This document shows positions 17,239 through 27,635 of a DNA stretch of 64,000 nt, in pieces. The stretch is from an uncultured Clostridia bacterium (GTDB taxonomy: Bacteria; Bacillota; Clostridia; Christensenellales; Borkfalkiaceae). Location: NCBI GenBank assembly GCA_944354035.1, contig CALVPS010000001.1, forward strand, positions 1 through 64,000, read 5' to 3'. Within the stretch, counting starts at the first letter, position 1, and each line of letters begins with the position of its first letter. Made by a program: the position numbers and the translations under genes. The notes below the pieces were generated by a model. It had not been told where the DNA came from. It searched no databases and saw only the letters and a program-made list of their open reading frames with translations.

Positions 17239-17616
17239 TTATTCTTTGTGCAATTTCGCCCCGGCAAGCGCGCCCAGCCCGCCCAAAAGGGCGCAACCGG
17301 CCAGCTCGGCGGCAAACAGCGCGCTCAGGCGAAACCCGCCCCCTATGGCGGCGAACAACAGCATGGTGACGACAGCGGCCAGCGCTCCGGCCGCAAGCCC
17401 CTTGAAAAACGCCCGCTCGCGGCGGATAAACGCCATGCAGAAAGCGAATGCGCCCGCCCCCTTCAGCATATGATTGACGGCCAAAACAATGCCGTCCGCA
17501 GGCGCATACGCGCGCACGAACACCGCAAACAACGACATGGCCACCAGGCAGAACAGCGTACAAAACAGCGCCGCAAGCGCAATTTCGCGCAGAGCACGGC
17601 GAACAGATTGTTCCAT
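17239..17616 (-). CDS. TIGR04086 family membrane protein
   Basis: A 125-residue protein with four hydrophobic segments (about 12-34, 42-62, 72-92, 98-118), a short basic N-terminus and a conserved-looking middle with RRERAFFKGLAAG. The pattern and the position directly upstream of scfA match the TIGR04086 family, which accompanies SCIFF genes in Clostridia. Its role is unknown. GGAGG precedes the ATG. The short gap to scfA contains the scfA promoter. Confidence 0.8.
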   Translation of the reverse strand: MEQSVRRALREIALAALFCTLFCLVAMSLFAVFVRAYAPADGIVLAVNHMLKGAGAFAFCMAFIRRERAFFKGLAAGALAAVVTMLLFAAIGGGFRLSALFAAELAGCALLGGLGALAGAKLHKE

Positions 17617-17843
17617 AACGACCTCCGTATACTCTACCGTATGCGCCGCCGCCCGCCGTTATGCATCCCGTCTGCCGCAGCGGAACCCCGCGGCGCATAA
17701 CGGACATGCCGGCGTCTTCATTTTCGGGCAGCAGATCCTCTGTACCCGGCAATACACAAGCCGCGCCCGAGAGGACGATTCGGCGATCGTGCGGTCGCCG
17801 CTTACGCCCGCAAACAAGTCCCGCACGCCCCTTCCTCTATCCA

Positions 17844-18015
17844 TGTCCCCCTTGCAAAGGAGAGGTGACTTGCCGAAAGCCCTTCTTCCACGGCTCCCCT
17901 TTGCAAGGGGAAGTGACTTGCCGAAGGCAAGTCGGAAGGGATTTGCTCGCGCCCCCTGTTTGCGGCCCTCCCGCCTCACGCCGTTCGGTACCCTCCCTTA
18001 CGCAGGGAGGGCAAG
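17844..18015. repeat. intergenic repeat module M1, one full and one partial copy
   Basis: Part of a 583-base gene-free stretch (17617-18199). A partial copy (CCCCCTTGCAAAGGAGAGGTGACTTGCCG) precedes a full one that begins with the palindrome CTCCCCTTTGCAAGGGGAA and passes through GCGCCCCCTGTTTGCGG. It ends with an inverted repeat around CCCTCCCTTACGCAGGGAGGGCAAG. The same module occurs near 40.6, 53.6 and 63.2 kb. The rest of the stretch shows no gene. Confidence 0.75.
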
Positions 18016-18199
18016 TGGAAGGGACCGCCTCTATTCGGCGCCCTCCTCGGGCGAGCGTAGGCGGAAAGGTCGCCGCCCCTTCACGAACAGGGCTTCCGCA
18101 AAGACCGAAAGTGCTTTTACAGGACGGCCGCAAAGAGATCTTTTATAACTTTTCTTATCGCCTCTCACCCCCCGCGGCGATCACGGTAGGGCGTTTTCA

Positions 18200-18230
18200 T
18201 AACAAACAGCGCGCCGAAAACGGCGCGCTG
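18200..18230 (-). terminator. yajC terminator
   Basis: A 10-bp stem CAGCGCGCCG/CGGCGCGCTG with an AAAA loop is followed by TTTGTT on the minus strand, 17 bases past the yajC stop. Confidence 0.8.
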
Positions 18231-18247
18231 CGGTCGGTCGTATTTTT

Positions 18248-18802
18248 TTATTTGTCCTTTTTGGGTTCGGACGCGGGGTCCGCATTTTCGGCGGACTGCC
18301 CGGCGGGCGCTTCATCCTGCGCGGGCGTCTCGTCCTGTGCGGGCGCTTCGTCCTGCGTCTTTCCGTTTTTGGCGGCCTCTTTGGCGGCGGCCTTGGCCTC
18401 TTTTTCGGCCTTGCGCCTGGCCTCGGCCTCTTCGCGTGCGATCTGCGTGGGCCCCTTGGCGTCCGTCTGATACAGGCACTGGGTATCCATCTTTACATAC
18501 GATTTTCCCGAAGCTTCGCTGCCCGTTTCGATGATGATCGTATTATCGTCGCACACCTCCACGACGATGCCGCATATACCGCCCGTCGTCTTTACCTTAT
18601 TGCCGGGACGGATGGCCTCGATCTGCTCCTCATATTCCTTTTGGCGCTGTTTGCTCTTTCTGTTGGCAAAAATAAACGCAACGGCGATCAGGAGTACGGC
18701 GCCCACGATCAGCACGATCGGCAGCCAATTTTCGCCAAATCCGCCGCCGGCGGCGTCGGTGGCGTCGTCTGCAGTCTCTGCAAGCAATGCGATCCAATCC
18801 AT
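18248..18802 (-). CDS. yajC: preprotein translocase accessory subunit YajC with long acidic tail
   Basis: YajC is a small single-span protein of the SecDF-YajC complex. Here the membrane segment (about 28-50) is followed by the YajC core with EEQIEAIRPGNKVKTTGGI and GIVVEVCDDNTIIIETG to about residue 110. The remaining 75 residues are unusual: a charged Ala/Glu/Lys helix, then a low-complexity tail built on DEAPAQDE-type repeats. Typical YajC proteins have 85-115 residues; this has 184. The ATG has AAGGAG. It has its own promoter and lies between tgt and its terminator. Confidence 0.9.
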   Translation of the reverse strand: MDWIALLAETADDATDAAGGGFGENWLPIVLIVGAVLLIAVAFIFANRKSKQRQKEYEEQIEAIRPGNKVKTTGGICGIVVEVCDDNTIIIETGSEASGKSYVKMDTQCLYQTDAKGPTQIAREEAEARRKAEKEAKAAAKEAAKNGKTQDEAPAQDETPAQDEAPAGQSAENADPASEPKKDK

Positions 18803-18843
18803 TGTCTTCTCCTTTTCGCACGGCCGCAACCGTACGCCATTTA

Positions 18844-18872
18844 ATAATAGCGGCTTTTTTAAAAATACGCAA
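18844..18872 (-). promoter_or_regulatory. yajC promoter
   Basis: Minus strand TTGCGT (18867-18872), a 17-base spacer and TATTAT (18844-18849) between the tgt stop and yajC. Confidence 0.6.
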
Positions 18873-18908
18873 GCAATTTACGGGTAATTTTTCCAATTTA
18901 CACGCTTT

Positions 18909-21190
<2,282 letters not shown>

Positions 21191-21191
21191 A

Positions 21192-22241
21192 TCAGTCGTT
21201 CGTATCAAATACCGAAAGCTGCGCGCGGTTTGCCGCGGGCATTTTGGCACCCATGTGCTCGTAACCGCCCTTTAAACACACCCTGCCGCGCGGCGTGCGC
21301 GCAAGAAAACCAAGCTGCATTAAATAGGGCTCGTACACGTCCTCGATCGTGTTGACATCCTCGTTGATGGTGGCGGCCAGCGTATCCAGCCCCGCCGGCC
21401 CGCCGCCGAATTTTTCGATGAGCGCCCGCAGCAGATTGCGGTCCGTCTCGTCCAGGCCCAGCTCGTCGATCTCCATCTGCGCCAGCGCGCGGCGGGCATC
21501 CCCCCGTGTAACGGTATGGCTGCCGGAGACGGCGGCAAAATCGCGCACGCGCTTTAACAGGCGATTGGCGATGCGCGGCGTCCCGCGCGAGCGGCGGGCG
21601 ATCTCGTACGCGCCGTCCTCCTCTATGGCGATGCCCAGCGTCTTGGCGGAGCGCGCCACAATGCGCTTTAGCTCTTCGGGCGTATACATATCCAGCCGGC
21701 ACATGATGCCGAACCGATCGCGCAGGGGCGATGAGAGCATGCCCGCGCGGGTGGTGGCGCCGATCAGCGTAAATCGCTTTAACGAGAAGCGGATGTTGCG
21801 CGCCGAAGGCCCCTTGCCGACGATGATATCCAACGCGTAGTCCTCCATCGCCGAATATAAAATTTCTTCCACGGCATGATTGAGACGGTGGATCTCGTCG
21901 ATAAATAAGATATCCCCTTCGTTCAGATTGGTCAAAATGGCTGCGAGATCGCCCGAGCGCTCTATGGCGGGGCCGCTGGTCAGCTTGATCTGCGTACCCA
22001 TGGTGTTGGCGATGATGTGTGCAAGCGTCGTTTTTCCCAGGCCGGGCGGGCCGTACAGCAGCACGTGATCGAGCGCCTCGCCCCGCGCGACGGCCGCCTG
22101 CATATAGATGGAAAGGTTTTGTTTTACCTTTTCCTGCCCCACATACTCCGCAAGCGTTTTGGGGCGAAGGATGTTTTCCTCCGCGTCGTACTCGCCCCTG
22201 GCGCTTGAAAGCAGGCGTCCCTCGTCAAATTCTTCCATCAT
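21192..22241 (-). CDS. ruvB: Holliday junction branch migration ATPase RuvB
   Basis: RuvB is the AAA+ motor of the RuvABC complex. The 349-residue protein has Walker A GPPGLGKT, Walker B FIDEIHRL, sensor region [19 protein letters not shown] and a C-terminal winged helix with RTPRGR. Two tandem ATGs (22241 and 22238) follow GAGGGGG, directly after the ruvA stop. Confidence 0.98.
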   Translation of the reverse strand: MMEEFDEGRLLSSARGEYDAEENILRPKTLAEYVGQEKVKQNLSIYMQAAVARGEALDHVLLYGPPGLGKTTLAHIIANTMGTQIKLTSGPAIERSGDLAAILTNLNEGDILFIDEIHRLNHAVEEILYSAMEDYALDIIVGKGPSARNIRFSLKRFTLIGATTRAGMLSSPLRDRFGIMCRLDMYTPEELKRIVARSAKTLGIAIEEDGAYEIARRSRGTPRIANRLLKRVRDFAAVSGSHTVTRGDARRALAQMEIDELGLDETDRNLLRALIEKFGGGPAGLDTLAATINEDVNTIEDVYEPYLMQLGFLARTPRGRVCLKGGYEHMGAKMPAANRAQLSVFDTND

Positions 22242-22242
22242 G

Positions 22243-22845
22243 TCACATCCCCCTCAGCGCGGCGGCGATGATCTCTTCCAGCGAACGCGCGCCGCCCGCC
22301 TTGGCGCGGTCCACGGCGCGCGCGCTCTCCTGGCGCGTAAATCCCAAATTCATCAGCGCGGACACCGCGTCGTCGTCCTCGGCGGAGCGCGGCACGGTCA
22401 CGCGGGCAGGCGACTGCTCTCCGCCCAAAATTTCGTCGGCGGAAATTTTTCCGTGCAATTCCAAAATAATGCGCTCGGCCGTCTTTTTGCCCAGCCCCTT
22501 CACCGCGGTCAGCCGCTTGGAATCGGCGGTATAGATGGCCTCCGTCAGGTCGGCGGGCCGCAACGCGGACAGCGCGGCGATCGCAAGCTTGGCCCCCACG
22601 CCCTGCACGCCGGTCAGCTTTAAAAACAGCTCCTTTTCGCGCAGATCGGCAAAACCGAACAGCGAAACGCCCTGTTCGGATACCTGCAGGTAGGTATACA
22701 CCTCCCCTTCTTCGCCCTTGGGCACGCCGGAAAGATTGGCAAACGCCGCCCCAGAACAAATGACTTCGTAGCCTACGCCGTTTGCCTCCAGCAGTACATA
22801 GTCGGGCTGCAGCGAAAGCACCCGCCCTCTTAAATATCCTATCAT
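22243..22845 (-). CDS. ruvA: Holliday junction DNA-binding protein RuvA
   Basis: RuvA tetramers hold the four-way junction for RuvB. The 200-residue product has the N-terminal OB-fold domain ([20 protein letters not shown]), the two helix-hairpin-helix motifs ([33 protein letters not shown]) and the C-terminal three-helix domain that contacts RuvB. GGAGAAGGG precedes the ATG. It lies between ruvC and ruvB. Confidence 0.97.
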   Translation of the reverse strand: MIGYLRGRVLSLQPDYVLLEANGVGYEVICSGAAFANLSGVPKGEEGEVYTYLQVSEQGVSLFGFADLREKELFLKLTGVQGVGAKLAIAALSALRPADLTEAIYTADSKRLTAVKGLGKKTAERIILELHGKISADEILGGEQSPARVTVPRSAEDDDAVSALMNLGFTRQESARAVDRAKAGGARSLEEIIAAALRGM

Positions 22846-22908
22846 AACCCTTCTCCGATGGGCCCCGCCGTCGCTGCGGAAAGGCCCCCTTTCACCCGCG
22901 GCGGCGCC

Positions 22909-23406
22909 CTACTTTATGCCGAACAGCGCCCCGAAGCGGCTGGTAAACGCATGGCACAGCGCCACGCCCAAGGCGTCGGCCGCGTCGTCCGGACGGGGCG
23001 GCTTGGGAAGGCGCAGGTGCGCCGCTACCACGCGCTGCATCTGTCCCTTGTCGGCGCCGCCGTACCCGGTAAGCGCCTGCTTGATCTGGTTGGGCGTGTA
23101 CTCGAAGATACGCCCGCAGCGCTTGTTGCAGGTCAGCAGCATTACGCCGCGCGCATGCGCCACCGCGATCCCCGTGGTGACGTTTTTCGAAAAGAACAGC
23201 TCTTCCATCGCCGCCTCTTCCGGACGGAACTTATCGAACAGCGCGTTCACTCCCTCTTCGAGGATACACAGCCGCACGGCGAGATTTTCGTCGGGCGGAG
23301 TTTTTACCACGCCGTAATCCACGGCGGAACAGTTTCCGCGCGCGTCCTTTTCGATAACGCCGTATCCCATTGTGCCGATGCCGGGATCGAGCCCCAAAAT
23401 GATCAT
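22909..23406 (-). CDS. ruvC: crossover junction endodeoxyribonuclease RuvC
   Basis: RuvC cuts Holliday junctions as a dimer. The 165-residue protein has the acidic active site set: the first Asp in ILGLDPGIGTMGYG, Glu in AMEELFFSKN, and the Asp pair in RPDDAADALGVAL. The ATG at 23406 begins MIILGLDPG, as expected; the open frame upstream is not used. Its promoter places transcription start on or next to this ATG, so the mRNA may have no leader. First gene of ruvC-ruvA-ruvB-queA(-tgt). Confidence 0.96.
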   Translation of the reverse strand: MIILGLDPGIGTMGYGVIEKDARGNCSAVDYGVVKTPPDENLAVRLCILEEGVNALFDKFRPEEAAMEELFFSKNVTTGIAVAHARGVMLLTCNKRCGRIFEYTPNQIKQALTGYGGADKGQMQRVVAAHLRLPKPPRPDDAADALGVALCHAFTSRFGALFGIK

Positions 23407-23412
23407 GCCTTT

Positions 23413-23442
23413 ATTGTAACGCAAAACGGGGCCGTCTGTCAA
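23413..23442 (-). promoter_or_regulatory. ruvC promoter predicting a leaderless mRNA
   Basis: Minus strand TTGACA (23437-23442), an 18-base spacer and TACAAT (23413-23418). Counting seven bases on from the -10 puts +1 at 23406, the A of the ruvC ATG. An AAAGG lies in the six bases between but would be upstream of the transcript. Confidence 0.6.
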
Positions 23443-23594
23443 ACAATTCCGCTCCGCTTTGCCGCAGCACGCCGCAAGATCCCCGCCGCCCTTTTCGGCG
23501 CGGCATCAAAACAGACGCAAAACGGCATACCGCGGCGTTTGCCGGCCGCCGCGGCAAAATCTTTTGCAAAACGGCGCAAAAACCCAAAAAATTC

Positions 23595-23623
23595 TTGCCT
23601 TTTGCAAAAAAGTCGGGTACAAT
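23595..23623 (+). promoter_or_regulatory. argH promoter
   Basis: TTGCCT (23595-23600), a 17-base spacer and TACAAT (23618-23623), 32 bases before the argH ATG. It is divergent from the ruvC promoter. Confidence 0.65.
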
Positions 23624-23655
23624 AGATAAAAATCATAAAAAAGAGGCTCAATATC

Positions 23656-25029
23656 ATGAAACTTTGGGAAGGTCGCTTCGACGCCCCCACCGCCGGCGAC
23701 GCCGACGCATTCAACGAATCCCTCTCGTTCGATAAAAAGCTGTACCGCGCAGACATCACCGCGTCGGTCGCCCACGCCGCCATGCTGGGGCGGTGCGGCA
23801 TTTTGCAGGCGGACGAATCGGACGTCATTCAAAAGGGTCTGCTGGAGATCCTTGCGGACATCGAAGCAGGGGCGCTTGCCGTGGAGGGCGCGGAAGATAT
23901 CCACTCCTTTGTAGAGGGCGAATTGGTAGCGCGTATCGGCCAGGTGGGCAAAAAACTGCACACGGCGCGCTCGCGCAACGACCAGGTGGCCACCGATATG
24001 CGCCTGTATGCCCGCGCAAGCATCGACAAGGTCATCGGTCTGATCAAGGCGCTGGTCGAGGTGCTCGTAAAGCGCGCCAAAGAGAGCGTAAAGTACATTA
24101 TGCCCGGCTTTACGCACCTGCGCAAGGCACAGCCCATCAACTGCGCGCAGTACTTTAACGCCTATTCCGAAATGTTTTTGCGCGATCTGGACCGCTTTTC
24201 CGCCCTGCGCAGGCGCATGAACGTCATGCCTTTGGGCAGCGCCGCCCTGGCGGGGACCTCGTATCCCATCGACCGCGAGATCACCAAAACTTTGCTGGAC
24301 TTTGACGAAATTTCGCAAAACTCGCTGGACGCCGTATCCGACCGCGACTTTGTGGCGGAATACCTCTTTTGCGCCGCGCTGACCATGGCGCACCTTTCGC
24401 GGCTGTGCGAAGACACCATTTTATACACCTCCGAAGAGTTCGGATATTGGGAGATCCCCGACGCCTACTCTACGGGTTCCTCCATTATGCCCCAAAAGAA
24501 AAACCCCGATATCCCCGAGCTGGTACGCGGGAAAACGGGGCGCGTCTACGGCCATCTTATGGGCATCCTTACCGTCATCAAGGGGATCCCCCTGGCGTAC
24601 AATAAAGATCTGCAGGAGGATAAGGAGGGATTTTTTGACGCAGAAACCGCCTTATGCAACAGCCTCTCCATTTATGCCGCCATGCTGGAACGCATCACGC
24701 TGAACGTAAACGCCATGTACAAGGCGGCCGGTATGGGCTATTCCACGGCGACCGACGTGGCCGACTACCTTGCAAAACGGGGCGTCCCCTTCCGCGACGC
24801 ACATGCCGTTACGGGAAAACTCGTGCGCTACTGCATAGAACAGGGCAAATCGCTGCCCGCTCTTTCGCTGGAGGAATTCCGGGCCGTCAGTCCCGTGTTC
24901 GGGGCGGACATTTTGCAGACGGTGACGACGCGCGCTTCCGCCGAGGGCCGCGCCTGCGTAGGCGGATCTTCGGTCGGTGCGGCGCGGGCGGGCATCGCCT
25001 CGATCAAAAAACGGCTGAAACAGTATTAA
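23656..25029 (+). CDS. argH: argininosuccinate lyase
   Basis: ArgH splits argininosuccinate into arginine and fumarate, the last step of arginine synthesis. The 457-residue protein carries the fumarase/aspartase signature GSSIMPQKKNPD, the substrate motif TARSRNDQVATD and GFTHLRKAQP. Length fits. AGAGG lies before the ATG. It stands alone here, with no argG beside it, and ends in a strong terminator. Confidence 0.97.
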   Translation: MKLWEGRFDAPTAGDADAFNESLSFDKKLYRADITASVAHAAMLGRCGILQADESDVIQKGLLEILADIEAGALAVEGAEDIHSFVEGELVARIGQVGKKLHTARSRNDQVATDMRLYARASIDKVIGLIKALVEVLVKRAKESVKYIMPGFTHLRKAQPINCAQYFNAYSEMFLRDLDRFSALRRRMNVMPLGSAALAGTSYPIDREITKTLLDFDEISQNSLDAVSDRDFVAEYLFCAALTMAHLSRLCEDTILYTSEEFGYWEIPDAYSTGSSIMPQKKNPDIPELVRGKTGRVYGHLMGILTVIKGIPLAYNKDLQEDKEGFFDAETALCNSLSIYAAMLERITLNVNAMYKAAGMGYSTATDVADYLAKRGVPFRDAHAVTGKLVRYCIEQGKSLPALSLEEFRAVSPVFGADILQTVTTRASAEGRACVGGSSVGAARAGIASIKKRLKQY

Positions 25030-25055
25030 CCCCTGCAGCATAAAACCTTGCGGCG

Positions 25056-25086
25056 CCGCCGGGGCTCTTTGCCCCGGCGGTTTTTT
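25056..25086 (+). terminator. argH terminator
   Basis: A perfect 10-bp stem CCGCCGGGGC/GCCCCGGCGG with a TCTTT loop is followed by TTTTTT. Confidence 0.9.
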
Positions 25087-25233
25087 GCCCGCAGCACGCC
25101 GCTTTCATAAGGACGGACGGCATGCTGCCGCGGCGCCGAAGGGGCGATCGGATAATTTTTTTGAATATATGCGCGTTATTTTGTATATGATACCGTTTTC
25201 GCGTGTAAAAATGCGGCAATGCGCCCCATTTTC

Positions 25234-25262
25234 TTGACAAAACCGCGTCGTTTTCGTATAAT
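25234..25262 (+). promoter_or_regulatory. consensus ilvB promoter
   Basis: Exact TTGACA (25234-25239), a 17-base spacer and exact TATAAT (25257-25262). The leader is only about 30 bases, too short for a T-box or attenuator, so ilvBND appears not to be leader-regulated. Confidence 0.9.
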
Positions 25263-25297
25263 GATAAGAACCATACTTTTTTAAGGGGAGAGCGCTT

Positions 25298-26953
25298 ATG
25301 AAGAAGATCGGAGCAGAAATTCTTATCGAATGTCTGAAAGAGCAGGGAGTAAGCACCGTGTTCGGGTATCCCGGCGGGACCGTGCTGGACATTTACGACG
25401 CCCTCTACCGCGACGGCACCATCAACCACGTGATCACTTCGCACGAACAGGGCGCGGCGCACGCGGCGGACGGCTATGCGCGCGTAACGGGCCGAACGGG
25501 CGTTGTGATCGCCACCAGCGGCCCCGGCGCGACCAACCTTGTAACGGGGATCGCCACCGCGTTTATGGATTCCGTCCCCGTCGTGGCCATTACGGGCAAC
25601 GTAGGCATCACCATGCTGGGACGCGACTCCTTCCAGGAGATCGACATCTCCGGCATCACCATGCCCATTACCAAGCACAACTATATCGTAAAAGACGTCA
25701 ATACGCTTGCAGACGTCATACGCGAAGCTTTTTTGATCGCCAATTCCGGCCGCAAGGGCCCCGTACTGATCGACATTTTAAAGAACGTACAGGTGGGCGA
25801 GGCGGAATACGAGCCCGCGATCCCCGCGGCGGCGCACAGCAAGCCCGTGCCCGCGAGCGCGCTGGAAAGCGCGGCGGCGGCGCTGAAAAAGGCGGAGCGC
25901 CCGCTGATCCTTGTGGGCGGCGGCGCCATTGCCTCCGACGCCTCGCGCGAGGTGGTCGCCCTTGCCGAAAAGCTGGACGCACCCGTGGCCTCCACCCTGA
26001 TGGGGCTGGGAGCGTGCCCCGCGTCGCACCCGCTGTTTGTGGGCATGATCGGCATGCACGGCACCGCAACGGCGGCCAAGCTGTGTATGGAGAGCGACTG
26101 CATCCTTGCCCTCGGCACCCGCTTTTCCGACCGCGTCGCCCTGAACCGCGATAAATTTGCCGCCGGAAAGACGGTGATCCAAATCGATATCGACGACGCG
26201 GAGATCGATAAAAACGTCCCCGTCACCTACTCCGTTTTGGGCGACGTAAAACAGGCGCTCACCACGCTGCTGCCCATGCTGCAGCAAAAGCGGCGCAGTT
26301 TTTCCAAGACGGCGGCCGATTACCGCGCCGCAGAGCAAAAAAAGAACAGGACCGACGAGCTCGGCCACAAGGTGCTGATAGAGGCGGCGAAACTTGCCCC
26401 CAAAGACACGATCGTGGTAACGGACGTGGGACAGCACCAGATGTGGACGGCGCAGTACTACCCCATCGAACGGCCGCGCACCTTTTGCACGAGCGGCGGG
26501 CTCGGAACCATGGGCTACGGACTGGGCGCAGCCATCGGCGCGGCGTTCGGCAGCGGAAAACACGTCATTCTCGTGACGGGCGACGGCTGTTTCAACATGA
26601 ACCTGAACGAACTCTCCACCGCCGTCACCGAAAATTTGCCCATTACCATTCTCTTGATGAACAACCGCGCGCTGGGCATGGTGCGGCAATGGCAAAAGCT
26701 GTTTTACAACAACCGCTTTTCGCAGACGGATATCCGCAAAAAGACCGACTACGTTAAGTTTGCCGAAAGCTTCGGCGCCAAGGGCTACGCCATCGAAAAG
26801 GAGGCGGACATCGCGCCCGTATTAAAAAAAGCGCTGGCGACCCCCTCGCCCGTGCTGGTGGACTGCCGCATTTCGAACGACGAAAATGTGCTGCCCATGA
26901 TCCGCCCCGGCGCCACGTACGATACGATCATTACCGATTGGGAGGAAAAATAA
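25298..26953 (+). CDS. ilvB: acetolactate synthase large subunit
   Basis: Catalyses the first common step of valine, leucine and isoleucine synthesis from pyruvate or 2-oxobutyrate using ThDP and FAD. The 551-residue protein has the catalytic Glu region HEQGAAHAADGYAR, a central FAD-binding domain and the ThDP motif GDGCFNMNLNELSTA near residue 430. AAGGGGAG precedes the ATG. It is followed by ilvN after one base. Confidence 0.97.
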   Translation: MKKIGAEILIECLKEQGVSTVFGYPGGTVLDIYDALYRDGTINHVITSHEQGAAHAADGYARVTGRTGVVIATSGPGATNLVTGIATAFMDSVPVVAITGNVGITMLGRDSFQEIDISGITMPITKHNYIVKDVNTLADVIREAFLIANSGRKGPVLIDILKNVQVGEAEYEPAIPAAAHSKPVPASALESAAAALKKAERPLILVGGGAIASDASREVVALAEKLDAPVASTLMGLGACPASHPLFVGMIGMHGTATAAKLCMESDCILALGTRFSDRVALNRDKFAAGKTVIQIDIDDAEIDKNVPVTYSVLGDVKQALTTLLPMLQQKRRSFSKTAADYRAAEQKKNRTDELGHKVLIEAAKLAPKDTIVVTDVGQHQMWTAQYYPIERPRTFCTSGGLGTMGYGLGAAIGAAFGSGKHVILVTGDGCFNMNLNELSTAVTENLPITILLMNNRALGMVRQWQKLFYNNRFSQTDIRKKTDYVKFAESFGAKGYAIEKEADIAPVLKKALATPSPVLVDCRISNDENVLPMIRPGATYDTIITDWEEK

Positions 26954-26954
26954 G

Positions 26955-27470
26955 ATGAATCAATATACGATCAGCGCGCTTGTCGCCAACAAAAGCGGCG
27001 TTTTAACGCGTGTGGCGGCGCTGTTTGCCCGCCGCGGCTACAACATCGAATCGCTCTCCGTATGCAAGACGGAGACGGACGCATTCTCCCGCATGACCAT
27101 CGTTTTAAACGGCGACGACTATATCCTGGGCCAGATGATGAAGCAGATGGACAAGCTGATCGACGTGAAAAAAATAAAGCGCGTCGAAGAAGACGCGGTA
27201 AGCCGCGAACTGCTGCTGGTAAAGGTAAAGACCGATTCGGCGACCCGCTCGCAGATCCTGGAGATCAGCCAGATCTTCCGCGCCAAAGTCGTGGACGTCT
27301 CGATCGAGGCCACCATTTTAGAGCTGACGGGAAAGCCATCCAAGCTTGACGGCTTTGTGACCATGCTGCTTCCGTACGGCGTTATGGAGCTGGCGCGCAC
27401 GGGCGTGACCGCCATTTCGCGCGGGAAGACGTGCATTCAGGACGAGACGGACTACAAAGAAAAAATTTAA
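26955..27470 (+). CDS. ilvN: acetolactate synthase small regulatory subunit
   Basis: The 171-residue subunit has an N-terminal ACT domain (LVANKSGVLTRVAALFARRG, YNIESLSV) and a C-terminal ACT-like domain. It gives valine feedback control and full activity to the large subunit. GGAGG lies inside the end of ilvB. The length is that of bacterial type III small subunits. A 165-base gap to ilvD holds a GC-rich hairpin without a T-tract. Confidence 0.96.
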   Translation: MNQYTISALVANKSGVLTRVAALFARRGYNIESLSVCKTETDAFSRMTIVLNGDDYILGQMMKQMDKLIDVKKIKRVEEDAVSRELLLVKVKTDSATRSQILEISQIFRAKVVDVSIEATILELTGKPSKLDGFVTMLLPYGVMELARTGVTAISRGKTCIQDETDYKEKI

Positions 27471-27635
27471 CGCGGCGCAGGGCGTCCGCCCCCCTTCCGA
27501 AACGGTCCTCGCAATGTCTCTCCGAACGCGGCGCCGGGCCCCTTACGATCGGTCGGACGGCGAAACGAGAGCGCCGCGGCCGCACACGGCCCCGTGCGGC
27601 CGTACATCGAAATCTTTATCCCGACGAGGAACGAT

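Noticed and set aside
17844..18015. CRISPR array
   Set aside because: The repeats are dispersed, imperfect and not separated by regular spacers, and no cas gene is seen.
25087..25233. Possible leader regulation of ilvB
   Set aside because: The region is upstream of a consensus promoter, and the transcribed leader is only about 30 bases.
27578..27603. GC-rich hairpin between ilvN and ilvD
   Set aside because: The stem is good but there is no T-tract, and it lies inside an operon, so it is not called a terminator.
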